From Kitasatospora phosalacinea (GTDB taxonomy: Bacteria > Actinomycetota > Actinomycetes > Streptomycetales > Streptomycetaceae), in assembly GCF_030268885.1 (NCBI RefSeq), contig NZ_BSSA01000007.1, positions 186,001-250,000 of the forward strand: a stretch of DNA of 64,000 nucleotides, written 5' to 3'. The notes under the pieces are model-generated. The model saw nothing but the letters and a program-made list of their open reading frames with translations, ran no database searches and was not told the origin of the DNA. Position 1 is the first letter of the stretch; the number at the start of each line of letters is the position of its first letter. A program made the position numbers and the translations under genes. Below, one piece after another: positions 42,834 through 50,919 of the stretch.

Positions 42834-43112
42834 TCAGCAGCCTCCGGCCACCGCGGGAATGATCGACACCGAGGCGCCGTCCTTGATCTCGGTCTCCAGG
42901 CCGTCGGCGAAGCGAACGTCGTCGTCGTTCACGTACACGTTCACGAAGCGGCGCAGCTTGCCGGTGTCGTCCAGCAGGCGGGCGGCGATGCCGGCGTGGT
43001 TCGCCTCCAGGTCCGCGATCACGGCGGACAGGGTGGCGCCCTCGGCGGTCACCTCGGCGGCGCCGCCGGTGTAGGTGCGCAGGATGGTCGGGATGCGGAC
43101 GGTGGCGCTCAT
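42834..43112 (-). CDS. cysO: MoaD/ThiS-family sulfur carrier, CysO-like
   Basis: A 92-residue ubiquitin-like protein. VRIPTILRTYTGGAAEVTAEG, LEANHAGIAARLLDD and RRFVNVYVNDDDVRF... closely resemble mycobacterial CysO, which carries sulfide as a C-terminal thiocarboxylate for CysM-dependent cysteine synthesis. The C-terminus reads PAVAGGC: the diglycine is followed by an encoded cysteine that must be removed before thiocarboxylate formation. It lies 56 bases after thrC on the same strand and is followed by a terminator. No Mec-type peptidase or CysM gene is nearby. Confidence 0.8.
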   Translation of the reverse strand: MSATVRIPTILRTYTGGAAEVTAEGATLSAVIADLEANHAGIAARLLDDTGKLRRFVNVYVNDDDVRFADGLETEIKDGASVSIIPAVAGGC

Positions 43113-43168
43113 GCGGTGCTCCTCGGGGGCGTGGGGGTGTCCTACGGCGGGTGGCCTGCGGCGGGGCG

Positions 43169-44449
43169 TCAGGCGGTGGCGAGACCGGCGGCGCGGAAGG
43201 ACTCCAGCGTCGGGCGGATCACCGCGGTCATGCCGGCGTCGGCGACCGCGTCGAGGGTCTTGAGGCCGTCGCCGGTGTTGATCGCGACGGTCTCCTTGGA
43301 CGGGTCCAGCAGGCCGTTCTCGGCCAGCTTCTTCAGCACGCCGACGGTGACGCCGCCCGCGGTCTCGGCGAAGATGCCCTCGGTGCGGGCGAGCAGCTTG
43401 ATCGCCTCGACCACCTCGGCGTCGGTGACGTCCTCGACCGCACCGCCGGTGCGGCGGGCGATGTCCAGCACGTACGGGCCGTCGGCCGGGTTGCCGATCG
43501 CCAGCGACTTGGCGATGGTGTCCGGCTTGACCGGCTTGATCACGTCGCGGCCGGCCTTGAACGCGGCCGAGACCGGGGAGCAGCCCTCGGCCTGGGCGCC
43601 GAAGATCTTGTACGGCTTGTCCTCGACCAGGCCGAGCTTGATCAGCTCCTGCAGGCCCTTGTCGATCTTGGTGAGCTGGGAGCCGGAGGCGATCGGGATG
43701 ACGATCTGGTCGGGCAGCCGCCAGCCGAGCTGCTCGCAGATCTCGTACGCCAGGGTCTTGGAGCCCTCGCCGTAGTACGGGCGCAGGTTGACGTTCACGA
43801 AGCCCCAGCCCTCGCCGGCCGGGTCGCCGATCAGCTCGGAGCAGAAGCGGTTCACGTCGTCGTAGTTGCCGTCGATGCCGACCAGCTCGCCGCCGTACAC
43901 GCCGGCCATCACGACCTTGCCCTGCTCCAGGTCGTGCGGGATGAACACGCAGGACTTGAAGCCGGCCCGGGCGGCCGCGGCGCCCACCGCACCGGCCAGG
44001 TTGCCGGTGGAGGAGCAGGAGAGCGTGGTGAACTCGAAGGCGCGGGCGGCCTCGATCGCGCAGGCCACCACCCGGTCCTTGAAGGAGTGGGTCGGGTTGC
44101 CCGAGTCGTCCTTGACGTACAGCTGCCCGGTGAAGCCCAGCTCGCGGCCCAGGTTGTCGGCCTTGACCAGCGGGGTCCACCCCGGGTTCAGGTTCGGCTT
44201 GCCCGCCACGTCGGCCGGGACGGGCAGCAGCGGGGCGTAGCGCCAGATCGACGCCGGACCGGCCTCGATCCGCTTGCGCAGCTCCTCGGCCTCGTAGCCC
44301 GCGTAGTCGTACGCGATCTCCAGCGGGCCGAAGCACTCCAGGCAGGCGAAGTCCGGCCCGAGCGGGGAGCGCGCACCGCACTCGCGACAGGACAGCGCGG
44401 TCGCAGGACCGAGGTCGACGGTGGTGGGTGCGGCGGTGTCAACAGCCAT
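43169..44449 (-). CDS. thrC: Threonine synthase
   Basis: A 426-residue PLP enzyme converting O-phosphohomoserine to threonine. Four cysteines in CRECGARS and CLECFGP at residues 21-39 form a zinc ribbon characteristic of this ThrC class. The PLP lysine is in PTHSFKDR (about Lys124), the phosphate-binding loop in CSSTGNLAGAVGAAAA, and GSQLTKIDKG and TAGGVTVGVLKKL are conserved. The ATG at 44449 is preferred; an earlier in-frame ATG at 44512 would add 21 unconserved residues. The gene is upstream of cysO in one apparent transcript. Confidence 0.95.
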   Translation of the reverse strand: MAVDTAAPTTVDLGPATALSCRECGARSPLGPDFACLECFGPLEIAYDYAGYEAEELRKRIEAGPASIWRYAPLLPVPADVAGKPNLNPGWTPLVKADNLGRELGFTGQLYVKDDSGNPTHSFKDRVVACAIEAARAFEFTTLSCSSTGNLAGAVGAAAARAGFKSCVFIPHDLEQGKVVMAGVYGGELVGIDGNYDDVNRFCSELIGDPAGEGWGFVNVNLRPYYGEGSKTLAYEICEQLGWRLPDQIVIPIASGSQLTKIDKGLQELIKLGLVEDKPYKIFGAQAEGCSPVSAAFKAGRDVIKPVKPDTIAKSLAIGNPADGPYVLDIARRTGGAVEDVTDAEVVEAIKLLARTEGIFAETAGGVTVGVLKKLAENGLLDPSKETVAINTGDGLKTLDAVADAGMTAVIRPTLESFRAAGLATA

Positions 44450-44730
44450 GGTGGCGAGGCCCTTTCTCCTCATCTTCCCCGGATCGCGGTCGCGCCGGGA
44501 CGGAATTGGCACCTGTCCCGCCGGGCCTGCAGGCCGCGCGGGAGGGTTGCCGGGACTTCAACGGGCCGTTCCCTCAGTCCCTCTGGATGAGCTCTGTGAA
44601 GTTGTGGTCGTACGCTGCGAGCGACCCCCGCGTGCGAAGGCACGGTCGCAGTACGAAGACTGTAACCGAAGGCCCGGTCGGACAGACCCCCGCGTCCGAC
44701 ACCCGAGACGAACGAGACAGGGAGCGAGAC
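44450..44730. other. Divergent region between thrC and gpgS
   Basis: About 280 bases that hold both promoters. No leader peptide rich in threonine or isoleucine codons and no riboswitch fold was recognised. Confidence 0.35.
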
Positions 44731-45729
44731 TTGCCGGAGCAGCCCGAGCCCGCGGCACTGCCCGAGGTCGCCGACTGGCTGCGCCGCCGGTCCTGGACGG
44801 CCGCCGACCGTCCGCTCGACCTGCTGCTGGCGGCCAAGCGCGCCGCCGGGGCGGCCGGGACGGTCAGCGTGGTGCTGCCCGCGCTGGACGAGGAGTCCAC
44901 CGTCGGCGAGATCGTCACCGCGATCCGCGCCGAGCTGGTCGAACGCGTCCCGCTGGTGGACGAGCTGGTGGTGGTCGACTCCGGCTCGCGGGACGGCACC
45001 GCCGCCGCCGCGGCCGCCGCCGGGGCCCGGGTGGTGCACCGGGACGCGGTCCTGCCCCGGCTGCCCGCCGCACCCGGCAAGGGCGAGGTGCTGTGGCGCT
45101 CGCTGCTGGCCACCAGCGGCGCGATCGTCTGCTTCGTCGACGCCGACCTGCGCGAGTTCGACCCCGCCCTGGTCTCCGGCACCATCGGCCCGCTGCTCAC
45201 CGACCCGGCCCTGCAGCTGGTCAAGGCCATGTACGACCGCCCCTTCGAGGACGGCGGCGCGGTCGTCCCGGCGGGCGGCGGCCGGGTCACCGAACTCGTC
45301 GCCCGCCCCCTGCTGAACCTGCACTGGCCCCAGCTCGCCGGCTTCGTCCAGCCCCTCGGCGGCGAGTACGCGGCCCGCCGCACCCTGCTGGAGCGGCTGC
45401 CCTTCCCGACCGGCTACGGCGTCGAGCTGGGCCTGCTGGTGGACGCCCTGGAACTCGTCGGGCTGGACGCGCTGGCCCAGGTCGACGTCGGTGTCCGGCA
45501 CCACCGGCACCAGGACGGCCAGGCCCTCGGCCGGATGGCCGCCACCATCTACCGCACCGCCCTGGAACGCCTGGACCGCACCCACCGCCTCAAGGCCGAC
45601 CCCGACCTGGTCCGCCCGCTGCTCACCCAGTACACCCGCACCCCCGACGGCTTCACCCCCCGCACCCACCCCGTCCCCGCCACCGAGCGCCCCCCGATGG
45701 CCACCGTCCCCGAGTACCGCGCCCGCTGA
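44731..45729 (+). CDS. gpgS: Glucosyl-3-phosphoglycerate synthase
   Basis: A 332-residue GT-A glycosyltransferase (GT81 type) that transfers glucose from a nucleotide sugar to 3-phosphoglycerate, the first step to glucosylglycerate. Signatures are VSVVLPALDEESTVGEIV, ELVVVDSGSRDGTA, FVDADLREFDP (metal-binding DxD-like site) and QPLGGEYAARRTLLERLPFPTGYGVELGLLVD. The TTG at 44731 has GGGAG seven bases upstream and gives the normal length; upstream frame is not conserved. Together with otsA and otsB downstream it forms a compatible-solute block. Confidence 0.88.
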   Translation: MPEQPEPAALPEVADWLRRRSWTAADRPLDLLLAAKRAAGAAGTVSVVLPALDEESTVGEIVTAIRAELVERVPLVDELVVVDSGSRDGTAAAAAAAGARVVHRDAVLPRLPAAPGKGEVLWRSLLATSGAIVCFVDADLREFDPALVSGTIGPLLTDPALQLVKAMYDRPFEDGGAVVPAGGGRVTELVARPLLNLHWPQLAGFVQPLGGEYAARRTLLERLPFPTGYGVELGLLVDALELVGLDALAQVDVGVRHHRHQDGQALGRMAATIYRTALERLDRTHRLKADPDLVRPLLTQYTRTPDGFTPRTHPVPATERPPMATVPEYRAR

Positions 45730-45823
45730 GCGGCACCGGAGCGGTCGGCCGACCCCGAGAGTTCACCCGCCGCGGGCCGCGCCGAGTGGTTTGGTCGGCT
45801 GATCGCACGGCAAGGTTGGCTGT

Positions 45824-47290
45824 ATGGCCGATCACGTGTCCGAACGCCCCCAGCAGTCCGGAGCCGCCCCGATCCTGGTGGCCTCCAACCGCGGCCCGGT
45901 GTCCTTCCGCACGGAGGACGACGGCACGCTGACCCTCCGCAGAGGCGGCGGCGGCCTGGTCTCCGGGCTCTCCGCGATCGACGACCCGAACGCGGTCTGG
46001 GTCTGCGCCGCCCTCTCCGACGCCGACCGCACCGCCGCCCGGCAGGCCCCCGACGGGCGCCTGGACCGGGCCGGGCACGACGTCGGCGGACAGGCCGTCC
46101 GGATGCTGGACATCGATCCGGAGACCTTCGCCCGCGCCTACAACGGCGTCGCCAACTCCACCCTCTGGTTCGTCCACCACCTGCTCTACCAGACGCCCGT
46201 GCAGCCCGCCTTCGACGCCGACTTCCGCACCGAGTGGGACGCCTACCGCGCCTACAACGCCGCCTTCGCCGAGGCCCTCGCCGCCGAGGCCGCCCCCGGC
46301 GCCGCCGTCCTGGTGCAGGACTACCACCTCTCGCTGGCCCCCGCCCTGCTCCGCCAGCTCCGCCCCGACCTGCGGATCGGCCACTTCTCGCACACCCCCT
46401 GGGCCCCGCCCGAGTACTACCGGCTGCTGCCCGACGACGTCGCAGCCGCCGTCCTCGAAGGCATCCTCGGCGCCGACCGCGCCGCCTTCCTCACCCGCCG
46501 CTGGGCCCTCGCCTTCGCCGACTGCTGCGAGGCCGTCCTCGGCGCGGAGGTCGACCGCTCCGCCCTGACCGTCACCCACGACGGCCGCACCACCCGGCTC
46601 GGCGTGCACGGCCTCGGCGCCGACGCCGAGTTCCTGCGCGAGCGCGCCCACCGGCCCGACGTCGACGAGCGCCTCGCCGCCCTGCGCGAGGCCGTCGGCG
46701 ACCGGCGCACCATCGTCCGGGTCGACCGCACCGAACTCAGCAAGAACATCGTCCGCGGCCTGCTCGCCTACCGGCACCTGCTGCGCACCCGCCCCGAATG
46801 GCTCGGCAACGTCGTGCACATCGCCTTCGCCTACCCCTCCCGCACCGACCTCGCCGAGTACCGCGACTACACCGCTGCCGTGCAGCGGATCGCCGAGGAG
46901 ATCAACGCCGAGTTCGGCACCGCCGACTGGCAGCCGCTCCTCCTGCACGTCGACGACGACTTCCCGCGCTCCCTCGCCGCCTACCGGCTCGCCGACGTCG
47001 CCCTGGTCAACCCCATCCGCGACGGCATGAACCTGGTCGCCAAGGAGGTCCCCGTCGTCTCCGACCACGGCTGCGCCCTCGTCCTCTCCCGCGAGGCGGG
47101 CGCCTACGCGGAACTCGCCGACGACGCGATCACCGTCAACCCGTACGACGTCATCGCCACCGCCGACGCCCTCGCCGAAGCCCTCGCCATGCCCCCCGCC
47201 GAGCGCACCGACCGCACCAAGCGCCTCGCCGCGGCGGCCACCGCCCTCCCGCCCCAGCAGTGGTTCCTGGACCAGCTCCACGCGCTCTGA
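45824..47290 (+). CDS. otsA: Trehalose-6-phosphate synthase
   Basis: A 488-residue GT20 enzyme that condenses UDP- or GDP-glucose with glucose-6-phosphate. The N-terminal ILVASNRGPVSF, GGGGLVSGL loop, VLVQDYHLSLAP, HFSHTPWAPPEY and the RVDRTELSKNIVRGLLAYR segment are all preserved, as are the acceptor-binding VNPIRDGMNLVAKE residues. Length is typical. It lies 94 bases after gpgS. The product is dephosphorylated by OtsB encoded convergently on the opposite strand. Confidence 0.93.
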   Translation: MADHVSERPQQSGAAPILVASNRGPVSFRTEDDGTLTLRRGGGGLVSGLSAIDDPNAVWVCAALSDADRTAARQAPDGRLDRAGHDVGGQAVRMLDIDPETFARAYNGVANSTLWFVHHLLYQTPVQPAFDADFRTEWDAYRAYNAAFAEALAAEAAPGAAVLVQDYHLSLAPALLRQLRPDLRIGHFSHTPWAPPEYYRLLPDDVAAAVLEGILGADRAAFLTRRWALAFADCCEAVLGAEVDRSALTVTHDGRTTRLGVHGLGADAEFLRERAHRPDVDERLAALREAVGDRRTIVRVDRTELSKNIVRGLLAYRHLLRTRPEWLGNVVHIAFAYPSRTDLAEYRDYTAAVQRIAEEINAEFGTADWQPLLLHVDDDFPRSLAAYRLADVALVNPIRDGMNLVAKEVPVVSDHGCALVLSREAGAYAELADDAITVNPYDVIATADALAEALAMPPAERTDRTKRLAAAATALPPQQWFLDQLHAL

Positions 47291-47315
47291 AGGAACGCGA
47301 AACCGGAAGCGCGAA

Positions 47316-47347
47316 GCCGGGGGCGCGAGGAACTGCGCGCCCCCGGC
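47316..47347. terminator. Terminator between otsA and otsB
   Basis: Arms GCCGGGGGCGCG and CGCGCCCCCGGC pair perfectly around an eight-base loop containing GGAACTG; it includes a copy of the repeat seen at 32860-32986. It serves convergent otsA and otsB. Confidence 0.75.
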
Positions 47348-47354
47348 TCCTGCC

Positions 47355-48203
47355 TCAGCCCCGCAGCAGCTCCGTCAGCCCGTTCAGCAGGTCGACCACC
47401 CCCGCCGGCCCCGCCACCACCAGGTCCGCGCGTTCGGCGAGTTCCGCGACCGGGGGTTCGCCGGTGACGGGGCCGCTGCAGACGAGCAGGCCGGGGTGGC
47501 CGGCTTCGCGGCGGGCGGCGACCTCCGCGTAGGCGGCGAGGTCGCCGAGGTCGTCACCGGCGAAGAGCACCGGCCCCGCGTCCCGTTCCGCCAGGAACTC
47601 CCGGAGGGCGACGCCCTTGTCGACCCCCGGCGGCCGCAGTTCGACGACCATCCGGCCGGGTTCCACCACCAGCCCGTTCCGGCGCGCCAACTCGCCGAGC
47701 GGGCCGCGCAGTTGCTCCAGCAGCGCGTCCGGCTCGGGGGCCCGCCGGGTGTGGACGGCCAGCGCGCGTTCCTTGTCCTCCACGAACGTCCCCTCGGGCA
47801 CGCCCAACTCCCGCAGCAGTGAGGGCAGTTCCTCCCGCACGGCGGCCACCCCCGGCGGCGGCGGGGCGGCGGTGACGGCGTTGCTGTGCGCGTCCCAGCG
47901 CTCGGCGCCGTAGTGGCCGAGGACGGTGAGGTGCTCCAGCCCGGGGACGGCGACGAGGCCGCCGTACGCGGCGGCGGTCGCGGCGGGCCGTCCGGTGACC
48001 ACGACGACCGCGCCGACCAGCGGGGCGAGTGCGGCGAGGGCCGGAACGACGCCGGGGTGGGCGCGGGCCCGGTCGGGGTCGGGGACGATCGGGGCGAGCG
48101 TGCCGTCGAAGTCGAGCCCCACGACGGCGGACTTCGGGTCGGCGAGCAACCCCGCCAGTCCGGTCCGCCCCGCCTGGGTCGTGATCTGTTCAGCGATTCC
48201 CAT
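47355..48203 (-). CDS. otsB: Trehalose-6-phosphate phosphatase
   Basis: A 282-residue HAD enzyme that yields trehalose. Motif I is VVGLDFDGTLAPIV (nucleophile Asp), motif II is VVVTGRPA, the cap domain contains ERWDAHSN, motif III/IV lie around VDKGVALREFL and VLFAGDDLGDLAAY. ATG 48203 (MGIAEQITTQ) is the preferred start with a GAGGG nearby. The convergent orientation to otsA means the two enzymes of trehalose synthesis are on separate transcripts. Confidence 0.93.
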   Translation of the reverse strand: MGIAEQITTQAGRTGLAGLLADPKSAVVGLDFDGTLAPIVPDPDRARAHPGVVPALAALAPLVGAVVVVTGRPAATAAAYGGLVAVPGLEHLTVLGHYGAERWDAHSNAVTAAPPPPGVAAVREELPSLLRELGVPEGTFVEDKERALAVHTRRAPEPDALLEQLRGPLGELARRNGLVVEPGRMVVELRPPGVDKGVALREFLAERDAGPVLFAGDDLGDLAAYAEVAARREAGHPGLLVCSGPVTGEPPVAELAERADLVVAGPAGVVDLLNGLTELLRG

Positions 48204-48253
48204 GCCCTCGACGCTACCGGCCGCCGGGCGGCGGCGGGCAACGACCGGGCCGC

Positions 48254-48484
48254 TCACTGCCGGGCGTCGCGCCGGTCCTGCCGGATCCGGCGCAGCCGGT
48301 TGACCAGGACGGGGTCGTGGGCGAGCGCCTCGGCGCGGTCGAGCAGGGCGTTGAGCAGCTGGTAGTAGCGGGTGGCGGAGATGCCGAGCTCCTGCCGGAT
48401 CGCCTGCTCCTTGGCCCCGGCGGTCCGCCACCCGCGCGCCTCCAGGGCGAGCACCGCCCGGTCGCGTTCGGTCAGTTCGGCCAT
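48254..48484 (-). CDS. DUF3263 helix-turn-helix protein
   Basis: A 76-residue cytoplasmic protein. LTERDRAVLALEARGWRTAGAKEQAIRQELGISATRYYQLLNALLDR matches DUF3263, an actinobacterial family with a sigma-70 region-4-like helix-turn-helix. It is probably a small DNA-binding protein of unknown target. The arginine-rich end (RRIRQDRRDARQ) supports nucleic-acid binding. It sits upstream of otsB on the same strand, 50 bases away. Confidence 0.85.
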   Translation of the reverse strand: MAELTERDRAVLALEARGWRTAGAKEQAIRQELGISATRYYQLLNALLDRAEALAHDPVLVNRLRRIRQDRRDARQ

Positions 48485-48535
48485 GCCCCCAGGCTAGCCG
48501 CCCGCCCCGTCACCCGACCCGGCCACCGGGGCCCC

Positions 48536-49798
48536 TCAGCCCTGGTGGGCCTTGGACGCCTCGGCCCCGGCCGCCGACTGGAGCTCGCCGAGCACCTGGT
48601 CGCCGCCGGACTTCACCGCTCCGCCGATCTTCTGCTTGATCATGCTGCTGACCTTGTCCCAGGAGGGGTCGCCGTAGGGGTAGAAACTGGCGGTGGGCAG
48701 GTTCTGCAGGAACTGGGTGAGGTCCTGGTGCGCGGGGTTCTGCGCCATGTCCTCCAGGGTGTCCTGGGTGACCGGGAGCATGTTGTACTGCTCGTCGAAG
48801 TCGAGGGTGTTCTGCTTGTTGAGGGCGAAGGTCAGGAACTTCTTGATCTCCGCGCGGTGCCCATTGGCCTTGAAGGCCATCAACCAGTCGGCCACGCCGA
48901 AGGTGGCCTGCTTGACGTCCTTGTCCTTGCGCGGGACGGGGGCGGTGCCGTACTGGATGCCGGCCGCGGCCGCGTCCTTGATCAGGGCGGGGTGGCCGTT
49001 GAGCATCGCGACCTCGCCCTTGGTGAAGGCGGTGAAGGCGGCCTTGCGGTTGACCTTGCCGGGGTCGTCGTAGGTGAGGCCCCGGTCGACCAGGTTGGTG
49101 CGCAGCCACTTGAAGGTGTCGCGGTTGGCCTGGCTGTCGATGGTGTAGTTGCCGACGCTGTCGGAGAGCGCGCCGCCGCCGCTCATCGTCCAGATCATCG
49201 ACTCGGCCTGGGCCTCCTCGGGGCCGAGCGGCAGCGCGTACGGGGTGACGTTCGGGACCTTGGTCCTGATCAGCTCCGCGTCCTTGCGCAGTTCCTCCCA
49301 GGTGGCGGGCGGGGCGCCGATGCCGGCCTTCTCGAAGATCGTCTTGTTGTAGACGAAGACCCGGCTGGAGGAGATGAACGGGATGCCGTACTGGCTGCCG
49401 AGGACCTGTCCGGCCTTGTTGAAGGAGTCGAGCAGGTTGGCCTGGGCCTCCATGGAGAGCACGTCGCCGACGGGGTAGAGGCGGTCGGCGGCGACCTGGT
49501 CGGCGAAGCCGCCGGTCTGCACGACGTCGGGGGTGTCGCCCTTGGCGATCAGTTCGGCGACGTGCTTGTCGATGTCGTCCCAGGAGACCACGTCGACGTG
49601 CACCTTGATGCCGGAGTTGGCGGCCTCGAAGGCCCTGGCGACCTTGTTCCAGTAGATGCTGCTGCTGTTGGAGGCGTCGGTCCCGTAGTCGGCCGCGACC
49701 AGGTCGAGCGTCACCCCTCCTCCACCGGGCAGGACGCCGCAACCGGCCAGGAGCAGGCATCCGACGAGGGGCAGAGGGATCAGCGCTGATCGCTTCAA
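48536..49798 (-). CDS. ABC sugar-binding lipoprotein
   Basis: A 420-residue extracellular solute-binding protein of cluster 1 type. LPLVGCLLLAGCGVLPGG supplies the lipobox, with Cys20 the likely acylation site. ADYGTDASNSSSIYWNKVARAFEAANSGIKV, TPDVVQTGGFADQVA, FVYNKTIFEKAGI, GEVAMLNGHPALI are typical for carbohydrate binders. No permease genes follow, so transport must use components elsewhere. A GTTGC-N7-GCAAC inverted repeat with GCGCAA lies in its promoter region, similar to motifs before the DeoR/SIS pair, which suggests that DeoR protein controls it. Confidence 0.88.
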   Translation of the reverse strand: MKRSALIPLPLVGCLLLAGCGVLPGGGGVTLDLVAADYGTDASNSSSIYWNKVARAFEAANSGIKVHVDVVSWDDIDKHVAELIAKGDTPDVVQTGGFADQVAADRLYPVGDVLSMEAQANLLDSFNKAGQVLGSQYGIPFISSSRVFVYNKTIFEKAGIGAPPATWEELRKDAELIRTKVPNVTPYALPLGPEEAQAESMIWTMSGGGALSDSVGNYTIDSQANRDTFKWLRTNLVDRGLTYDDPGKVNRKAAFTAFTKGEVAMLNGHPALIKDAAAAGIQYGTAPVPRKDKDVKQATFGVADWLMAFKANGHRAEIKKFLTFALNKQNTLDFDEQYNMLPVTQDTLEDMAQNPAHQDLTQFLQNLPTASFYPYGDPSWDKVSSMIKQKIGGAVKSGGDQVLGELQSAAGAEASKAHQG

Positions 49799-49898
49799 GG
49801 GGAACCGCCTTCGGGAGGGTGACAGCGGCGACCCTGGCAGTTGCGGTGCGCAGTGGTCCAGACCTGTAGGGGCGGAAGTTATCGAAGTGTCAGATCCT

Positions 49899-49915
49899 GT
49901 TGCACCCCGCGCAAC
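49899..49915. promoter_or_regulatory. GTTGC-N7-GCAAC repeat before the sugar-binding gene
   Basis: A five-base perfect inverted repeat 101 bases upstream of the lipoprotein start that includes GCGCAAC, the motif seen in the DeoR/SIS divergent promoter. Possible DeoR operator, inferred only by similarity. Confidence 0.35.
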
Positions 49916-49947
49916 GTGGACTACGCAACCGTCCGGTATCCGGACGG

Positions 49948-50736
49948 TCAGGCCGTCAGGACGGTCACCCCCGCCTCGGCGAAGGCGGCCGCCACCGCGT
50001 CCGGCACCTGGTCGTCGGTGACCAGGGTGTCGACCGCCTCCAGGCCGCAGATCCGGGCGAAGGCCCGGTGGCCCAGCTTCGAGGAGTCGGCGGCCACCAC
50101 CACCCGCCGAGCCCGCTCGGCGAGCAGCCGGTTGACCGCCGCCTCGCCCTCGTGGTGGGCGGTCGCGCCGTGCCCGGCGTCGAACCCGTCCACGCCCAGC
50201 ACCGCGGTGTCCAGGGCGAGTTCACCGAGCACCTGGGCGGCCAGCGGGCCGATCAGCTCGTACGACTGGGGGCGGGCGACGCCGCCGGTGACCACGATCT
50301 TCACCTGCGGACGGACCGTCAACTCGTTGGCGATGTTGAGCGCGTTGGTGACCACGGTGAGGCGCTGGCCGCCCTCGGGGTGCTCGACCAGGTCGGGGCG
50401 GACGGCCAGCGCGCGGGCCACCTCGGTGGTGGTGGTGCCGCCGTTGAGGCCGACCACCTCGCCGGGTTCGACCAGACCCGCCACCAGCGCGCCGATCCGC
50501 TGCTTGGCGTCGGCGTTGCGGGCGGTCTTGTACCGCAGCGGCAGGTCGTAGGAGACGCTGTGCGCGACCGCGCCGCCGCGGGTGCGGGTGAGCATCTGCT
50601 GCCGGGCCAGCTGGTCGAGGTCGCGGCGGATGGTCGCGGCCGAGACCTCCAGCGCGGCGGCCGCCTCGTCGACCTCCAGCTTCCCGTGCTCGGCCAGCAG
50701 TTCCAGCAGCGCGTTCCACCGCTCGTACCTGGACAC
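49948..50736 (-). CDS. DeoR-family transcriptional regulator, sugar-phosphate responsive
   Basis: A 262-residue repressor. Residues 1-57 (RWNALLELLAEHGKLEVDEAAAALEVSAATIRRDLDQLARQQMLTRTRGGAV) make the DeoR helix-turn-helix, and EVVGLNGGTTTTEVARAL, VVTNALNIANEL, IVVTGGVARPQSYELIGPLA and VVVAADSSKLG match the DeoRC sugar-phosphate sensor, in the group of AgaR and GlpR. The GTG at 50736 follows GGGAGGAG. It reads divergently from the SIS isomerase and upstream of the binding lipoprotein, both probable targets. Confidence 0.88.
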   Translation of the reverse strand: MSRYERWNALLELLAEHGKLEVDEAAAALEVSAATIRRDLDQLARQQMLTRTRGGAVAHSVSYDLPLRYKTARNADAKQRIGALVAGLVEPGEVVGLNGGTTTTEVARALAVRPDLVEHPEGGQRLTVVTNALNIANELTVRPQVKIVVTGGVARPQSYELIGPLAAQVLGELALDTAVLGVDGFDAGHGATAHHEGEAAVNRLLAERARRVVVAADSSKLGHRAFARICGLEAVDTLVTDDQVPDAVAAAFAEAGVTVLTA

Positions 50737-50816
50737 CGTCCCCGCTCCTCCCGCGCTCGCCCGGGCGTTCCGCTCCCGGTCGGGACAGCTTCGCACACCC
50801 GGCCGCCACCCCTCTC

Positions 50817-50864
50817 ATTGCGCAATCCTGCTCGAAAGAGCTATAAAACAATCAGCTTTGCGCA
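50817..50864. promoter_or_regulatory. ATTGCGCAAT palindrome and second TTGCGCA in the divergent promoter
   Basis: A ten-base perfect palindrome (50817-50826) and a TTGCGCA copy (50858-50864) flank the AT-rich TATAAAAC at 50842. Two copies about 40 bases apart around a promoter form the usual arrangement for a looping repressor such as a DeoR protein. Confidence 0.5.
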
Positions 50865-50919
50865 GCAGGCCGCCCTCGCCCGCGCGCCGTCCCCAGGGAA
50901 GCCGAAGGAGCCCTCACCC

